A stretch of DNA of 64,000 nucleotides, taken from a virus. The DNA is taken from IMG/VR virus record IMGVR_UViG_3300009085_000028, positions 1-64,000 of that record. One strand, 5' to 3'. How positions within the stretch are numbered: the stretch's first letter is position 1; each line of letters begins with the position of its first letter. A program made the translations under genes and the position numbers. This document shows, piece by piece, positions 49,455 through 59,299 of the stretch. The notes under the pieces are model-generated. The model was not told the DNA's origin. It saw nothing but the letters and a program-made list of their open reading frames with translations, and searched no databases.

Positions 49455-49917
49455 TATTAAACTTATTGCAGATAAAATCGCTAGTTGTAAAGGGATTGTT
49501 TATACCTGCGGTAATGGTGGTAGTTCTTCTACGGCTTCACACTTCACACAAGATCTAATAAAAGCCTGCCAAATTCGTTCCATTTGTCTAACAGATAATG
49601 TGCCATATCTTACTGCTGTAAGTAATGACGATGATTATGACAATGTGTTTAGCAGCTATTTGAAATTGTTCTGGCGTAAAGGCGATTTGCTTTTTCTGAT
49701 TAGCGGTAGTGGGAACAGTAGGAACGTAATTAATGCCGCTGATGCTATGAGAGATGCTATAGAAACTATCGCTCTGGTTGGATTTGATGGTGGTCAACTA
49801 AAGTACTGCGTTGATTATTGTATTCATTCTGCTATCCATGATATGCGAAAGGCAGAAGATGAACATATGAAAATTATTCATCAAATTATTGAGAGTATTA
49901 CCAATGGGACCGTTTGA
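49444..49917 (+). CDS. Phosphoheptose isomerase (GmhA-like), 157 aa
   Basis: SIS fold: YTCGNGGSSSTASHFTQDL, LISGSGNSRNVINA and C-terminal DEHMKIIHQIIE. ATG at 49444 behind AAGGA. It converts sedoheptulose-7-phosphate to heptose-7-phosphate. GmhB and the nucleotidyltransferase are not in the window, so host enzymes must complete the pathway. Confidence 0.83.
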   Translation: MDYNIKLIADKIASCKGIVYTCGNGGSSSTASHFTQDLIKACQIRSICLTDNVPYLTAVSNDDDYDNVFSSYLKLFWRKGDLLFLISGSGNSRNVINAADAMRDAIETIALVGFDGGQLKYCVDYCIHSAIHDMRKAEDEHMKIIHQIIESITNGTV

Positions 49918-51112
49918 TTATTTTGATAAAATCTATTGCATAAATTTAGATAGTAGACCAGACAGATGGGAATTGGCTAAGGAAGAATTTCAAAAGGCTT
50001 GTATACTTGATCGGGTAGAAAGGTTCTCAGCGGTAGCTATGCCAGAAAATCCAGCGAGAGGTAATCATCTTAGTCATGCACAATGTATTAGAAAAGCTAA
50101 AGAAGCTGGTGCAAAAAATGTTTTAATTTTTGAAGATGATATTGAATGGCTAGACAATCCACTAGAATTAAAAAGAGTTATTCCAGAACTAAAGGAATGG
50201 GATCTTCTTTATCTAGGTGTGAATACAGAACGGGTTTGTTATCAAGAAAGTTATCACCTTGCTAGGTTAACGTTTGCTTACTCTACGCACGCCTACGCAA
50301 TAAACAATACACTATTTGATACGCTTATTGAATTGAATGAAGACCCGAAGACATTACATAACGATGTAAGAATGTCAGATGAAATTGTACCCAAGTACAA
50401 ATGCTACGCTACCATACCCCTACTGGCAGGACAAAGAAAAAGTTTCTCTAATGTTATGAATACGGTGATGGATTCAAATCCAGTATTTCTAAGTCGTTTT
50501 AAAGACAACCTAGTAACCAAACAATTTCCTGTAGCTGAACCTACCTTTGTCACATTTATTATTCCAACAATGGGTAGAAGCACACTAGCAAGAACAGTTG
50601 ATAGTATCATAGCACAATCAGCGTGGAACTGGAAAGCGATTGTAATGTTTGATGGTAGAGATCCAAACTACAGCACAACTAACGATCACGTTTCTATTTA
50701 TAAAAGAGAACAGAAAGGTCACGCCGGTCTAGTTAGAAATGATGCCATGAAGTATGTAACTACAGATTGGATTGCCTTTGTTGATGATGATGATTGGGTA
50801 ACTGATGATTACGTCCACACGCTCATGCGTTATGCTAATGATTACGATGTAGTTATATTTAGTTATAAGGACGTAACTAACGGTAATGTTCAGCCGCCAA
50901 GTAGTCACAGAGACTTTGTATACTGTAATGTTGGGATTAGTTTTGCTGTAAGAACAGACTTTGTTATAAGAAATAATATACAGTTTCCAGCGTTCTCTAC
51001 GGAGGATTTTGGTTTCTTAGATGCTTGTAGAAAAGCGGGTGCTAGATATATACTTACCCATGAGATAAAATATTTAGTGGGTGGAATTGGTGGGTGGAGA
51101 GAAAGGAATTAA
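49904..51112 (+). CDS. GT25-GT2 fused glycosyltransferase, 402 aa
   Basis: Residues about 1-190 resemble GT25 (DKIYCINLDSRPDRW, SHAQCIRKAKEAGAKNVLIFEDDIEW, YAINN). After a short linker, residues about 210-402 are GT2 (TFVTFIIPTMGRSTLARTVDS, VDDDDWVTDDYV). A single chain with two transferase domains could add two sugars in turn. Start at ATG 49904. Confidence 0.8.
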   Translation: MGPFDYFDKIYCINLDSRPDRWELAKEEFQKACILDRVERFSAVAMPENPARGNHLSHAQCIRKAKEAGAKNVLIFEDDIEWLDNPLELKRVIPELKEWDLLYLGVNTERVCYQESYHLARLTFAYSTHAYAINNTLFDTLIELNEDPKTLHNDVRMSDEIVPKYKCYATIPLLAGQRKSFSNVMNTVMDSNPVFLSRFKDNLVTKQFPVAEPTFVTFIIPTMGRSTLARTVDSIIAQSAWNWKAIVMFDGRDPNYSTTNDHVSIYKREQKGHAGLVRNDAMKYVTTDWIAFVDDDDWVTDDYVHTLMRYANDYDVVIFSYKDVTNGNVQPPSSHRDFVYCNVGISFAVRTDFVIRNNIQFPAFSTEDFGFLDACRKAGARYILTHEIKYLVGGIGGWRERN

Positions 51113-51113
51113 T

Positions 51114-51758
51114 ATGTTGACTTTGTGTATACCAACTTTAACAAGATATGATTTGCTAAAGACTTGTATTAAATCAGCAGAAAATGGAAATGTAAAACCA
51201 GATAAATACTTGGTTATTGATAACGGAAGCAGATTAGATTTCAAACATCCCAAGGTAGAAGTTGTTTCCTTTGGTAGAAATATTGGCGTAGCTGCGGCTT
51301 GGAATTATTTTATACAGAACTCAGATGATAATAGAATTATTTGTAATGACGATATTGCTTTTTATCCTGACTCAATTGAAGAACTTATGAAGTATCACAC
51401 AGAAGATGTGATCACATGCTCCAACGGTCTAACAACAAATGCGTTCTCTTTGTTTGTTATCAGTAATTTTATTATTGATAAGGTCGGCTTATTTGATGAA
51501 ACCATTTCTCCAAACTATGCCTACTATGAGGACAATGATTACTATAGAAGAATGCAGCTATTAGGTTACAATCTAAATAAAGTGAAGGCATGTAACGTAG
51601 GGCACTATTCAAGTGCTACACTTAAATCCTACAACTCTCAACAAACAAGAGAGCATCATATGAGATTTAATATTGCTACTGAAAACTATGTAAAGAAATG
51701 GGGAGGACTTCCGGGGAAAGAAATTTATACCGTACCGTATAATGGGAAAACAATATGA
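51114..51758 (+). CDS. GT2 glycosyltransferase, 214 aa
   Basis: LCIPTLTRYDLLKTCIKS, VIDNGSR, FGRNIGVAAAWN, ICNDDIAFYPDS and YEDNDYYRRM. AAAGGA before the ATG at 51114. Last enzyme of the cassette, overlapping the endolysin gene by 4 bases. Confidence 0.82.
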   Translation: MLTLCIPTLTRYDLLKTCIKSAENGNVKPDKYLVIDNGSRLDFKHPKVEVVSFGRNIGVAAAWNYFIQNSDDNRIICNDDIAFYPDSIEELMKYHTEDVITCSNGLTTNAFSLFVISNFIIDKVGLFDETISPNYAYYEDNDYYRRMQLLGYNLNKVKACNVGHYSSATLKSYNSQQTREHHMRFNIATENYVKKWGGLPGKEIYTVPYNGKTI

Positions 51759-53518
51759 ACAATGCTATTGGAATAGATGTGAGTACATGGCAAGATAATT
51801 CACAAACTCCACAGAGAATTGATTGGACAAAACCAAAACTCTATGATGTGAAGTTTGTAATTAATCGTGCTGTATTTGGTACTCTAACTGACGAAGATTT
51901 TTATTATAATTTCGCAGAACAAAAAAGATTAGGATATATTAGATCTGCTTATGGGTTTTTAGATTATAGAACTACTGCCCCTACGATTGCAGATCAGGCA
52001 AGAGCATTTGTCAACGTACTCAAAAGCGATCATGGAGATATGCCACTTGTATTTGTAGATTTTGAGCAAGCCAATTCTAACTGGCCTACTCTACCATCGA
52101 GAGGAGTATGCCTATCGATGCTACAAACTTATATGGGCATTGTAGAAGATGGGCTAGGAATTCAGTGTGGTTTGTACACAAGCCCAAAACATATCAAATA
52201 TAATTTATCCCTATTCTCTGGTGATACCTGCTTAATCCCTGTACCAGATTGGCTAAAAGATAAGAACCTGTGGGTAGCTGCTTGGCCTTCTGTTCCGGCG
52301 GGGGAAGATACGGAAGACTACATTGAGCGAACCGGGTGGCAACCGAACCTATATGGTCAGTGGGACTACTGGACTTTCTGGCAATACGGTACACCCGCAG
52401 AAGGTTTAGGAATGGGAATGGAAAGCAAAGAAATAGATAAGAACTATTTCATGGGTACCGAACAAGAACTAAAAGAATTCTGTAACTTAGATGATGATGG
52501 AGATCCGATAAAAATGTGGGAAAATAATGTAATGATCGCTTCCTTTGATAAAGCCAGCACATACAACTCACCTACAAATGTAGACTTTGTTGCTCTAAAG
52601 GCTGCTGGTTTTGACGCTGTAATGTTGCGGGCCGGAACTTCAGATGATAGATTGAACTACGATGACCCTAGTGCAGATTATGTACCTGATACCAGATTTC
52701 CATCGTTCTTCAATGCTGCTACTGCTGCTGGATTACGAGTTCTTATTGACTATGATTTCAATGCAATGCTAGATAGTACCAGAGGTTATGATGGTTTTTG
52801 GACACTAAGACATATCAACAATCTACTTAGTGGTGGATTTAAGCCTGCTGCTGGTGGGGCATTGATATTGAATTGTGAAAGAAATACTTGGTATGAAAGC
52901 ATTGCTTTTAAAACTTGTACCTCCAATATGTACGGCCAAGATTTACGTAGTGTATTCGATGCTATCTGGACACAGTTTAGATTAGTTCCAGGTGCGAGAA
53001 CCGGTACTTGGTTTCTAAACAAAAAGGATGAAGGTGGTGTAGTTATTAGTTCACAGTTACCCTGGTTAGATAAAGGCGAAGCTAATGTACCTATGTTCTT
53101 AGTTAGACTAAAGAAACCCATTGGTACATTCTTTACCGGTAATGTCCACGATCTAGTCGCTGATGTTCCTGATCCTACTACAACTTATATTACTGTTGAT
53201 GGTAAACCAGTAAAAGAACAATCTCTATACCTATACTTCGGTAATCAAACTAAGTGGAAAGGTTGGGAAGTTGCCTGGGTAAAGAACAATGCTGTAAAGG
53301 ATGCTCAGGGAAATCTAGCAGTATTTAGAGCGATCATTTGGGATGGAGATAAGAAAGCGTTTAATACTTACTTCAATTTCCCCGCTGTCAATCCAGATCC
53401 AGATCCTGACCCCGATCCAGATCCAGAACCAAATCCCGAACTAGAAGCAAGAGTAAAAGAACTAGAAGATGATATGGCACTACTTAAGTCATCTCTAAAA
53501 CCATTTGTAGAAAGCTAA
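51755..53518 (+). CDS. Endolysin or virion hydrolase with tandem GH25-like domains, 587 aa
   Basis: First domain (about 1-230) is GH25 muramidase: GIDVSTWQ, VFVDFEQ (catalytic acid) and WTFWQYG. A second, degenerate GH25-like domain (about 255-490, VMIASFDKASTY, FDAVMLRAG) lacks an obvious catalytic pair and may bind the wall. Then a Asp-Pro repeat linker and a C-terminal coiled coil (ARVKELEDDMALLKS). It should cut peptidoglycan at release. The ATG overlaps the glycosyltransferase TGA. Confidence 0.82.
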   Translation: MNNAIGIDVSTWQDNSQTPQRIDWTKPKLYDVKFVINRAVFGTLTDEDFYYNFAEQKRLGYIRSAYGFLDYRTTAPTIADQARAFVNVLKSDHGDMPLVFVDFEQANSNWPTLPSRGVCLSMLQTYMGIVEDGLGIQCGLYTSPKHIKYNLSLFSGDTCLIPVPDWLKDKNLWVAAWPSVPAGEDTEDYIERTGWQPNLYGQWDYWTFWQYGTPAEGLGMGMESKEIDKNYFMGTEQELKEFCNLDDDGDPIKMWENNVMIASFDKASTYNSPTNVDFVALKAAGFDAVMLRAGTSDDRLNYDDPSADYVPDTRFPSFFNAATAAGLRVLIDYDFNAMLDSTRGYDGFWTLRHINNLLSGGFKPAAGGALILNCERNTWYESIAFKTCTSNMYGQDLRSVFDAIWTQFRLVPGARTGTWFLNKKDEGGVVISSQLPWLDKGEANVPMFLVRLKKPIGTFFTGNVHDLVADVPDPTTTYITVDGKPVKEQSLYLYFGNQTKWKGWEVAWVKNNAVKDAQGNLAVFRAIIWDGDKKAFNTYFNFPAVNPDPDPDPDPDPEPNPELEARVKELEDDMALLKSSLKPFVES

Positions 53519-53524
53519 ATAATA

Positions 53525-53546
53525 AGGGGGAGAATTATCTCCCCCT
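53525..53546 (+). other. Hairpin between endolysin and terL
   Basis: AGGGGGAGA/TCTCCCCCT, 9-bp perfect stem with 4-base loop, no T tract, 11 bases before the terL start. Possible translational or processing control. Confidence 0.55.
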
Positions 53547-53557
53547 AAAGGAATTTT

Positions 53558-55108
53558 ATGGCATTAGTAGAACGTGTAACACATGAAGATTTATTATTGT
53601 ATGAGATACTTAGAAATCCAATACTTTGCACAGAGTTCCTAGAGAACTTTGATAAATTACCTACAGAAGAACCATTTGAATTAACTTGGTATCAAAAAGA
53701 TATTCTAGGAGATTTCAATAGTTACATTTCTATAATTGCTGGACGTTCAGCAGGTAAAACAGTTTCTCTAGTTTCTATTATTCGTTGGATCTTAATTTAT
53801 AAAGTATTTCCTACGGATTATATTGTTTACTTGGTTCCGAGTAAGGTGCATCTTGAACCGGTGTGGTCAGGCTTGGTTAGAACATTTAGATCGAATACAC
53901 TTCTAAAACATTTCATTGCTCCTAATTCTGGTATCAATTCAAGCGACTTTAAAATAACCCTGCTAAATCAATCCGTGCTGTTATGTCGTATTGCTGGTCA
54001 AACCGGTACAGGCGTTAGCGTCATCGGTCTACACACACCATTCTTTATGGTAGACGAAAGTGGTTATCAGCCTTGGGGATCATGGATTGAACTTCAGCCA
54101 ACAATCAATACCTTTACTCCTGGATTTAGATTGATGGTATCGGGCGTTCCAGATGGGCGTAGAGAGAATTCTGTTTGCTATCATTGTGACCAAGAGAACT
54201 CTAGTTATTCCAAACATAGAATAAGCTCCGATATGAACCCTCGTCTAACAGAGGATGATCGACAACGAGCAGTTGAACAATACGGTGGGGATGACTCAGA
54301 CGATTTCATTCACCTGTGGAAAGCTCAACACGGCAAACCTGTTTTCGCATTATTTGATAGAAACTCTTTCGCTTTTAATAGTGATCCGGTGTACAAGCTA
54401 GTACTTAATGGTATTCAACTAGCTGATAATATTTCCGAGTATGTTTCTAGGGTGAGACTATTTCCAGGATTACCGGACAGAAGTGATCCAGTTATTATGG
54501 GAGTAGACCTAGGTTATACTGAACCAACTGCAATTGTTATTTTATATTTAGATCGTTTGGGAAGATTGCGCTTTCATGGTAGGATTAGATTAGAAAAGGT
54601 TTCATTCCCTGTTCAAAAAGGTTTCATTGATGAGCTAGATTCTAAATTCAATCCTGTTATTATTGGCGTTGACCGGGGTGGTGTTGGTATTCCAGTGACA
54701 CAAGACTTGCTAGAGAACCTAGACTACGCACACAAGGACTACCAAAAAAGATTGATACCGATTGATTTTTCTTCATCGTTAGTTATTGGTATTGATACAG
54801 AGGGTAATGAAATAAAATCTAAAACAAAGCCGTTTGCTACTTCAATTCTACAAGAGTACGCAAACAATCACAAGCTAGTCTTTACCCATACAGATCTTGA
54901 AATGGTATCAGAACTAGAAAGAATGACCTATACAAAAACTCCTACGGGAGACATTGTATATAGAACGATGACAAACAAAGGTGGTAAAAAAGGCGAAGAC
55001 CACTTTACTTCTGCATTACTATGTGCAGTATTAGCCTACTATCTCAAAAACGATTTTATGTCTTATAAGCCTCAAACGGTAAGGCTTGCAAGACCTGGCT
55101 GGTTTTAA
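53558..55108 (+). CDS. terL: Terminase large subunit, 516 aa
   Basis: ATPase: Walker A AGRSAGKT (61-68), Walker B FFMVDES. Nuclease: GVDLGYTEPTA, GVDRGGVG and DHFTSALLCAV carrying the acidic metal ligands. It packages and cuts the genome. AAAGGA upstream. Confidence 0.94.
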   Translation: MALVERVTHEDLLLYEILRNPILCTEFLENFDKLPTEEPFELTWYQKDILGDFNSYISIIAGRSAGKTVSLVSIIRWILIYKVFPTDYIVYLVPSKVHLEPVWSGLVRTFRSNTLLKHFIAPNSGINSSDFKITLLNQSVLLCRIAGQTGTGVSVIGLHTPFFMVDESGYQPWGSWIELQPTINTFTPGFRLMVSGVPDGRRENSVCYHCDQENSSYSKHRISSDMNPRLTEDDRQRAVEQYGGDDSDDFIHLWKAQHGKPVFALFDRNSFAFNSDPVYKLVLNGIQLADNISEYVSRVRLFPGLPDRSDPVIMGVDLGYTEPTAIVILYLDRLGRLRFHGRIRLEKVSFPVQKGFIDELDSKFNPVIIGVDRGGVGIPVTQDLLENLDYAHKDYQKRLIPIDFSSSLVIGIDTEGNEIKSKTKPFATSILQEYANNHKLVFTHTDLEMVSELERMTYTKTPTGDIVYRTMTNKGGKKGEDHFTSALLCAVLAYYLKNDFMSYKPQTVRLARPGWF

Positions 55109-55111
55109 ACT

Positions 55112-56683
55112 ATGGAAATCAAAGCACAATCAGAATCTAATGTACAAGATCCAAATGCACAGCAGTTTATTACGTTAGCAAAAGCTGCTATTAATACATT
55201 GAGTGGTGGAACAGCGTCAAACCCCTGGACACCATCTGATGTAGATAAACTTGAGATTGATACTCCTGATTATGTTAAACTTATCAAGGCTTGTAGATTC
55301 TTCTACAAGAAAGATCCACTCGTTTCTTCTACAATAAACAAGCTAGTAGAAGTTGGTATCAACAAACTTGAGTTTAATAAAAACGGTTTATCAGAAAACG
55401 AATTCAGAATTTTCACTTCTATGAAAGATATGCTAGAAGAATTTGCTGAAGTCATGGCGCTAGAATTTTTAATTTCTGGTTTGGTTGTACCAGAAATTAA
55501 ATATGCTAGGGCAGATAAGAATACAATAAAACAATTAGGTATCAAGAAGTACGATACTCTAATTCTACCTGCTACTATGTTTATTAGAGATCCAGAAACG
55601 ATCAAGATTAAACAGAGTCCATTTGCAGACAAGCCATCTTATTTCCTAAAAATTCCAGCAGAACTTATTTACTTTATTATGAATAATGGTAAGTACTCTG
55701 ATGGTACACAGGATAAGCAGGCTTGGGAAATGTTACTTGCACTTTATCCAGAGTTTGTAGCACTCGTAAGAAGTGGAAAGAAAGAAATTCCAATAGAAGA
55801 TGATCATCTAATATTCCGCAGAAAGGTACAACCAAATGATCCATATCCAGTTCCTTATTTATCCGCTGCTCTAGAATCTCTAAAGCACAAAAGAAATCTA
55901 AGAAGAATGGATTATGCAATTGCCTCTAGAGTTATTGGAGCAATTCAACTATTCAAACTAGGGAGTGATGAATTCCCTGTTACAGAAGATAATGCTGAAG
56001 ATCAGTTTGGTGCTATCAAAGATCAAATGCTTTGGCGTGATTATTCTGGAAAAGATATAGAAAGAATTTTCCAATTGTTTGCTAACCATACACTAAACAT
56101 TGAGTGGGTTGTTCCAGACACACAGGCAATGCTAGATGAACAAAAATACATCAGCGTAAATCAGGACATTATCTATGCACTTGGTTTTCCAAGAGTATTG
56201 ATTACTGGTGAAGCTGAAAAGACAGGTACCAGTGATCCTCAGTATGCCATGATGAGTCCATCTAGAACTATGGAGAACTTTAGAAAGCGCGTACTAGATG
56301 TACTACAGGATATTGTAGATCAGGTAGCCGAACAGAATAAACTAAAGTCTTCTCCTGAACTTAAGTTCAAGCCTCTAACTCTATTCGATCACGCTACACT
56401 TCTAAAGAGTCTAGCCGATCTATACAATGCTGGTAATATTTCTAGACATACCTACGCTTCTGAACTTGGCTACAATTGGGATGACGAAGCAGAACTTAGA
56501 AAGGCAGAACAAGAAAAGATTACTGAGATGGGTATTGATGCTTTTGCTCCAAGACCATTTAGCAATCAACCTGGGCAAGAAGGCGGAGAGCAAGGTCCAA
56601 AAGATGCTGCTCCTGATAAGACTAATAAATCAAAGCCTAGTAACGTAAATAACAATTCCAATAACAAGAATGGTGACAATTAA
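55112..56683 (+). CDS. Portal protein, 523 aa
   Basis: Located right after terL, with portal-like features: DPLVSSTINKL, a clip/stem region with IRDPETIKIK, ASRVIGAIQLFKLG and YALGFPRVLITGE. C-terminal tail is polar (Asn/Lys/Pro-rich). Forms the dodecameric DNA gate. Confidence 0.88.
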   Translation: MEIKAQSESNVQDPNAQQFITLAKAAINTLSGGTASNPWTPSDVDKLEIDTPDYVKLIKACRFFYKKDPLVSSTINKLVEVGINKLEFNKNGLSENEFRIFTSMKDMLEEFAEVMALEFLISGLVVPEIKYARADKNTIKQLGIKKYDTLILPATMFIRDPETIKIKQSPFADKPSYFLKIPAELIYFIMNNGKYSDGTQDKQAWEMLLALYPEFVALVRSGKKEIPIEDDHLIFRRKVQPNDPYPVPYLSAALESLKHKRNLRRMDYAIASRVIGAIQLFKLGSDEFPVTEDNAEDQFGAIKDQMLWRDYSGKDIERIFQLFANHTLNIEWVVPDTQAMLDEQKYISVNQDIIYALGFPRVLITGEAEKTGTSDPQYAMMSPSRTMENFRKRVLDVLQDIVDQVAEQNKLKSSPELKFKPLTLFDHATLLKSLADLYNAGNISRHTYASELGYNWDDEAELRKAEQEKITEMGIDAFAPRPFSNQPGQEGGEQGPKDAAPDKTNKSKPSNVNNNSNNKNGDN

Positions 56684-56692
56684 TGTAATATT

Positions 56693-56736
56693 GGGTCATT
56701 ATTTTAGTTTTATGGTATAATATTAATATATAATGA
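56693..56736 (+). promoter_or_regulatory. Phage-specific late promoter candidate B
   Basis: GGGTCAT at 56693-56699, 16 bp, TATAAT at 56716-56721, TAATATATAATGA at 56724-56736. Matches the element at 42866 and sits before the prohead protease gene. Confidence 0.6.
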
Positions 56737-56762
56737 TGAAACAATCATTTTATAGAGGTATA

Positions 56763-57761
56763 ATGGACAGTGTAAATTTTGACATTAAAGAATTCGAATT
56801 TGTTACCGATGGAGATGGCGAGGGGGAAGCTTTTGCTTCCGTCTCCTTGAACCCCACCTTCCGTTGGTGCAAGTTCGTACTAACAGATGATTTACCAAAT
56901 GCTAATAGACAACGAATTCCGCAAGAGGAGTTTGATAATCTTATTAGAACAGGCATTAATGCTCCAATCAAAATGGCCGCAGGAGAGATCAAGCAAGGCC
57001 ACGATAACTCCATCCCGCTAGGAGTTATCACCCACCTAAAGAGAGAAAACAATTATGTGAAGGGGTTGGCTGCATTATGGTCGCTCGAAAGGCCGGAGGA
57101 CGTTGAACTAATCAAGCAACGTTATGACGAAGGCAAGCCATTAAATCTTTCTTGGGAAGTTCTTTATAGTGATGCTGAAGTAGATGAAAGTGGCGTAACT
57201 GCTCTGCGCAATACTGCTCTAAGGGCTACTACTTTTGTAGGTATGCCTGCATATGCTGGAAGAACACCTATCCTAGAAGTTGCTTCAGTCAAGGAGGGAA
57301 CCCAGGAGGAAACAGATTCTAATTTGGAGGATACTAAGTTGGAAGAACTAGAACAACTAAAGGCGCAGGTTGAAGAACTAACCGCCTCGCTTGCTCAGAA
57401 GTCTAGTGAACTTGATGAACTAAAGGCGCAATTTGATGCTATCAATGCTGAAAAAGAAACCTTAGCTGCGTTCAAGAAACAGATTGATGATGCAAAAGCT
57501 GAGGAAGAAAAGTTCTCTGCAATTAAAGTTAAATTTCAAGAAGCAGGTTTAGAAAGAACAGAAGATTATTTCTCTGGCAATCGTGATAAATTACTAGCCC
57601 TCGATGAAGGCGCACTTGAATTCATGATCCAAGATCTAGTTGCTTTTGCCGCTTCACAGAAGGTTGCTGAAAGTAAATCTTCAGTGATCCTTCCCCCACT
57701 CAGTAATAACAATGACAAGATTGATCCAAAAGATCTTGGTCGAAGACTTCGCAATAGATAA
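56763..57761 (+). CDS. Prohead protease fused to scaffold, 332 aa
   Basis: ATG at 56763 has AGAGG upstream. The N-terminal domain has KQGHDNSIPLGVI (His about 80) and PLNLSWEVLY (Ser about 130), the His/Ser pattern of HK97-type (S78-like) proteases. The second half is a coiled coil (LEQLKAQVEELTASLAQKS), acting as scaffold, ending in a basic DLGRRLRNR that may bind the capsid protein. Preceded by its own promoter. Confidence 0.8.
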   Translation: MDSVNFDIKEFEFVTDGDGEGEAFASVSLNPTFRWCKFVLTDDLPNANRQRIPQEEFDNLIRTGINAPIKMAAGEIKQGHDNSIPLGVITHLKRENNYVKGLAALWSLERPEDVELIKQRYDEGKPLNLSWEVLYSDAEVDESGVTALRNTALRATTFVGMPAYAGRTPILEVASVKEGTQEETDSNLEDTKLEELEQLKAQVEELTASLAQKSSELDELKAQFDAINAEKETLAAFKKQIDDAKAEEEKFSAIKVKFQEAGLERTEDYFSGNRDKLLALDEGALEFMIQDLVAFAASQKVAESKSSVILPPLSNNNDKIDPKDLGRRLRNR

Positions 57762-57777
57762 TAGGAGTTTAAAATAA

Positions 57778-58353
57778 ATGGAGATCAATAAAGTTAATGG
57801 CGACATCAAAGGTGTCGTGCTAACTCAAGATATTGTTGAAGGGCGCTTTGTATGTCTAACCAGCCACAGTTTCAATGCTGACTTCGGTTCTCAGACCGAC
57901 CTACCAGGCGTAAAGCTTCCTACCACAGCAGATGAAGCTAAGCGCGCTCGTTTCATTCTAACCTGGGCAGTAGACAATCGCACACCCCCATACTACAATC
58001 CTCAACCAGCTTATGCTTGGTCACTAAGACGCGGTGGATTTGGTGGAGCAGCTAATGTTCCATTCTCCGCAACTGTTTGGCTAACCTATCCTGGCTATCA
58101 GGACGGTGTAACAATTCCTTCCGGTACCTCAGCTCTAGCTTTTGGTGCTGGAACATTTACTGTACCATCCGGTGCATATGTTTATAACGCCAGCCTACAG
58201 ACTCCAGGGGCAGCCCTCGCAGTTTCGTACTCGGGCGCTTACGCAGGTATGTTGGAATATACAGCCACTTGGGATGCTTCCGTTGTTGTAGCAGTTGTTG
58301 ATGAATACAATAGCTCAACCGGGGATTTGACTGTTTCAACCAGAGAGTTCTAA
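57778..58353 (+). CDS. Head decoration-like protein, 191 aa
   Basis: Gene between protease and capsid protein; VVLTQDIVEGRFVCLT resembles the start of decoration proteins (gpD-like/head fibre). Beta- and Gly/Ala-rich. C-ending codons are more frequent than elsewhere, as in the capsid gene, suggesting high expression. Confidence 0.68.
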   Translation: MEINKVNGDIKGVVLTQDIVEGRFVCLTSHSFNADFGSQTDLPGVKLPTTADEAKRARFILTWAVDNRTPPYYNPQPAYAWSLRRGGFGGAANVPFSATVWLTYPGYQDGVTIPSGTSALAFGAGTFTVPSGAYVYNASLQTPGAALAVSYSGAYAGMLEYTATWDASVVVAVVDEYNSSTGDLTVSTREF

Positions 58354-58378
58354 TAAATAAGTGGAGGCTTTTTAAAAC

Positions 58379-59281
58379 ATGGATGCTGAACTAAAGCAAT
58401 CAGTTGCTTCTCTAATGAAAGATGCAAAACAGAGAGAAGCTTTTTCTGAAATGATGGTTGAATATATCGACCCTCAGCACATTACTACAGACTTTGTAGG
58501 TCTACTTCTAAATGCACGCGCTATGAAACCCGGTGACTCACTTGTGAAGAAAGTTCGCAAGGGCATTAGAGTTCACACTCTAGTTCCTGGATCGATCCCA
58601 CTATCCAGTGAAATCACTGTGTCAGAACGCATGAACTACATTCTCGATGGTAGCATCGTGAGTGTAACTGCTAATGAATGGGAACTACAATCAGGTGAAC
58701 TTGGCACCGTTGATAGCATTCGCAATGAAATGCAAGCTAAGCTACGTGACCACTTCATGAATAAAGTATTCACCGCCCTAACCACAATCTGGACCGCTGT
58801 GAATACTCCTAGTAACTTTACCAATATCGGTTCCTCAGTAACCAAGACAGCGCTTGATGATATGATTGAACACATCAATCAGACTACACCAGGGGCTAAG
58901 GCTATTGTTGGTACTCGCGCTGCTCTACAGCCCATCATGGCATTTGTTGGTTGGGATAGTTTCTCATCGACCAATGCAATGATTGATGGTATTGCTGAAG
59001 AACTCCGCAGAACCGGTTGGGTTGGTCAATATCTTGGTGTACCACTAGTGGTAGTTCGCCAGGAATATGACAATCCAGAAGATTACAACAAACTAATTCC
59101 AGAAGACAAGATCCTAGTTATTGGCGAAAATGTTGGTGAATTTGTCACCTTCGGTGGACCACAGGCAAGTGAATGGACTGATCCAAAACCAGTTCCTCCA
59201 CAGTGGTACTTCCGCCTCTACCAGCAATATGGTATGATTATCGACAATGCTCAGGGTATTGGTGTTCTAAAGGTTGCATAA
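58379..59281 (+). CDS. Major capsid protein, HK97-like, 300 aa
   Basis: Position after the protease and decoration genes, size near 300 and a final PPQWYFRLYQQYGMIIDNAQGI region are as expected for the phage major capsid protein. N-arm helix MDAELKQSVASLMKDA. Strongest codon bias to C-ending codons. GGAGG upstream; followed by a terminator. Confidence 0.82.
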   Translation: MDAELKQSVASLMKDAKQREAFSEMMVEYIDPQHITTDFVGLLLNARAMKPGDSLVKKVRKGIRVHTLVPGSIPLSSEITVSERMNYILDGSIVSVTANEWELQSGELGTVDSIRNEMQAKLRDHFMNKVFTALTTIWTAVNTPSNFTNIGSSVTKTALDDMIEHINQTTPGAKAIVGTRAALQPIMAFVGWDSFSSTNAMIDGIAEELRRTGWVGQYLGVPLVVVRQEYDNPEDYNKLIPEDKILVIGENVGEFVTFGGPQASEWTDPKPVPPQWYFRLYQQYGMIIDNAQGIGVLKVA

Positions 59282-59299
59282 TTTATTTCGGTAAGTTTG

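Noticed and set aside
56824-56839. GGAAGC-TTTT-GCTTCC hairpin in the protease gene
   Set aside because: Short, in coding sequence, without T tract; likely chance or codon use.
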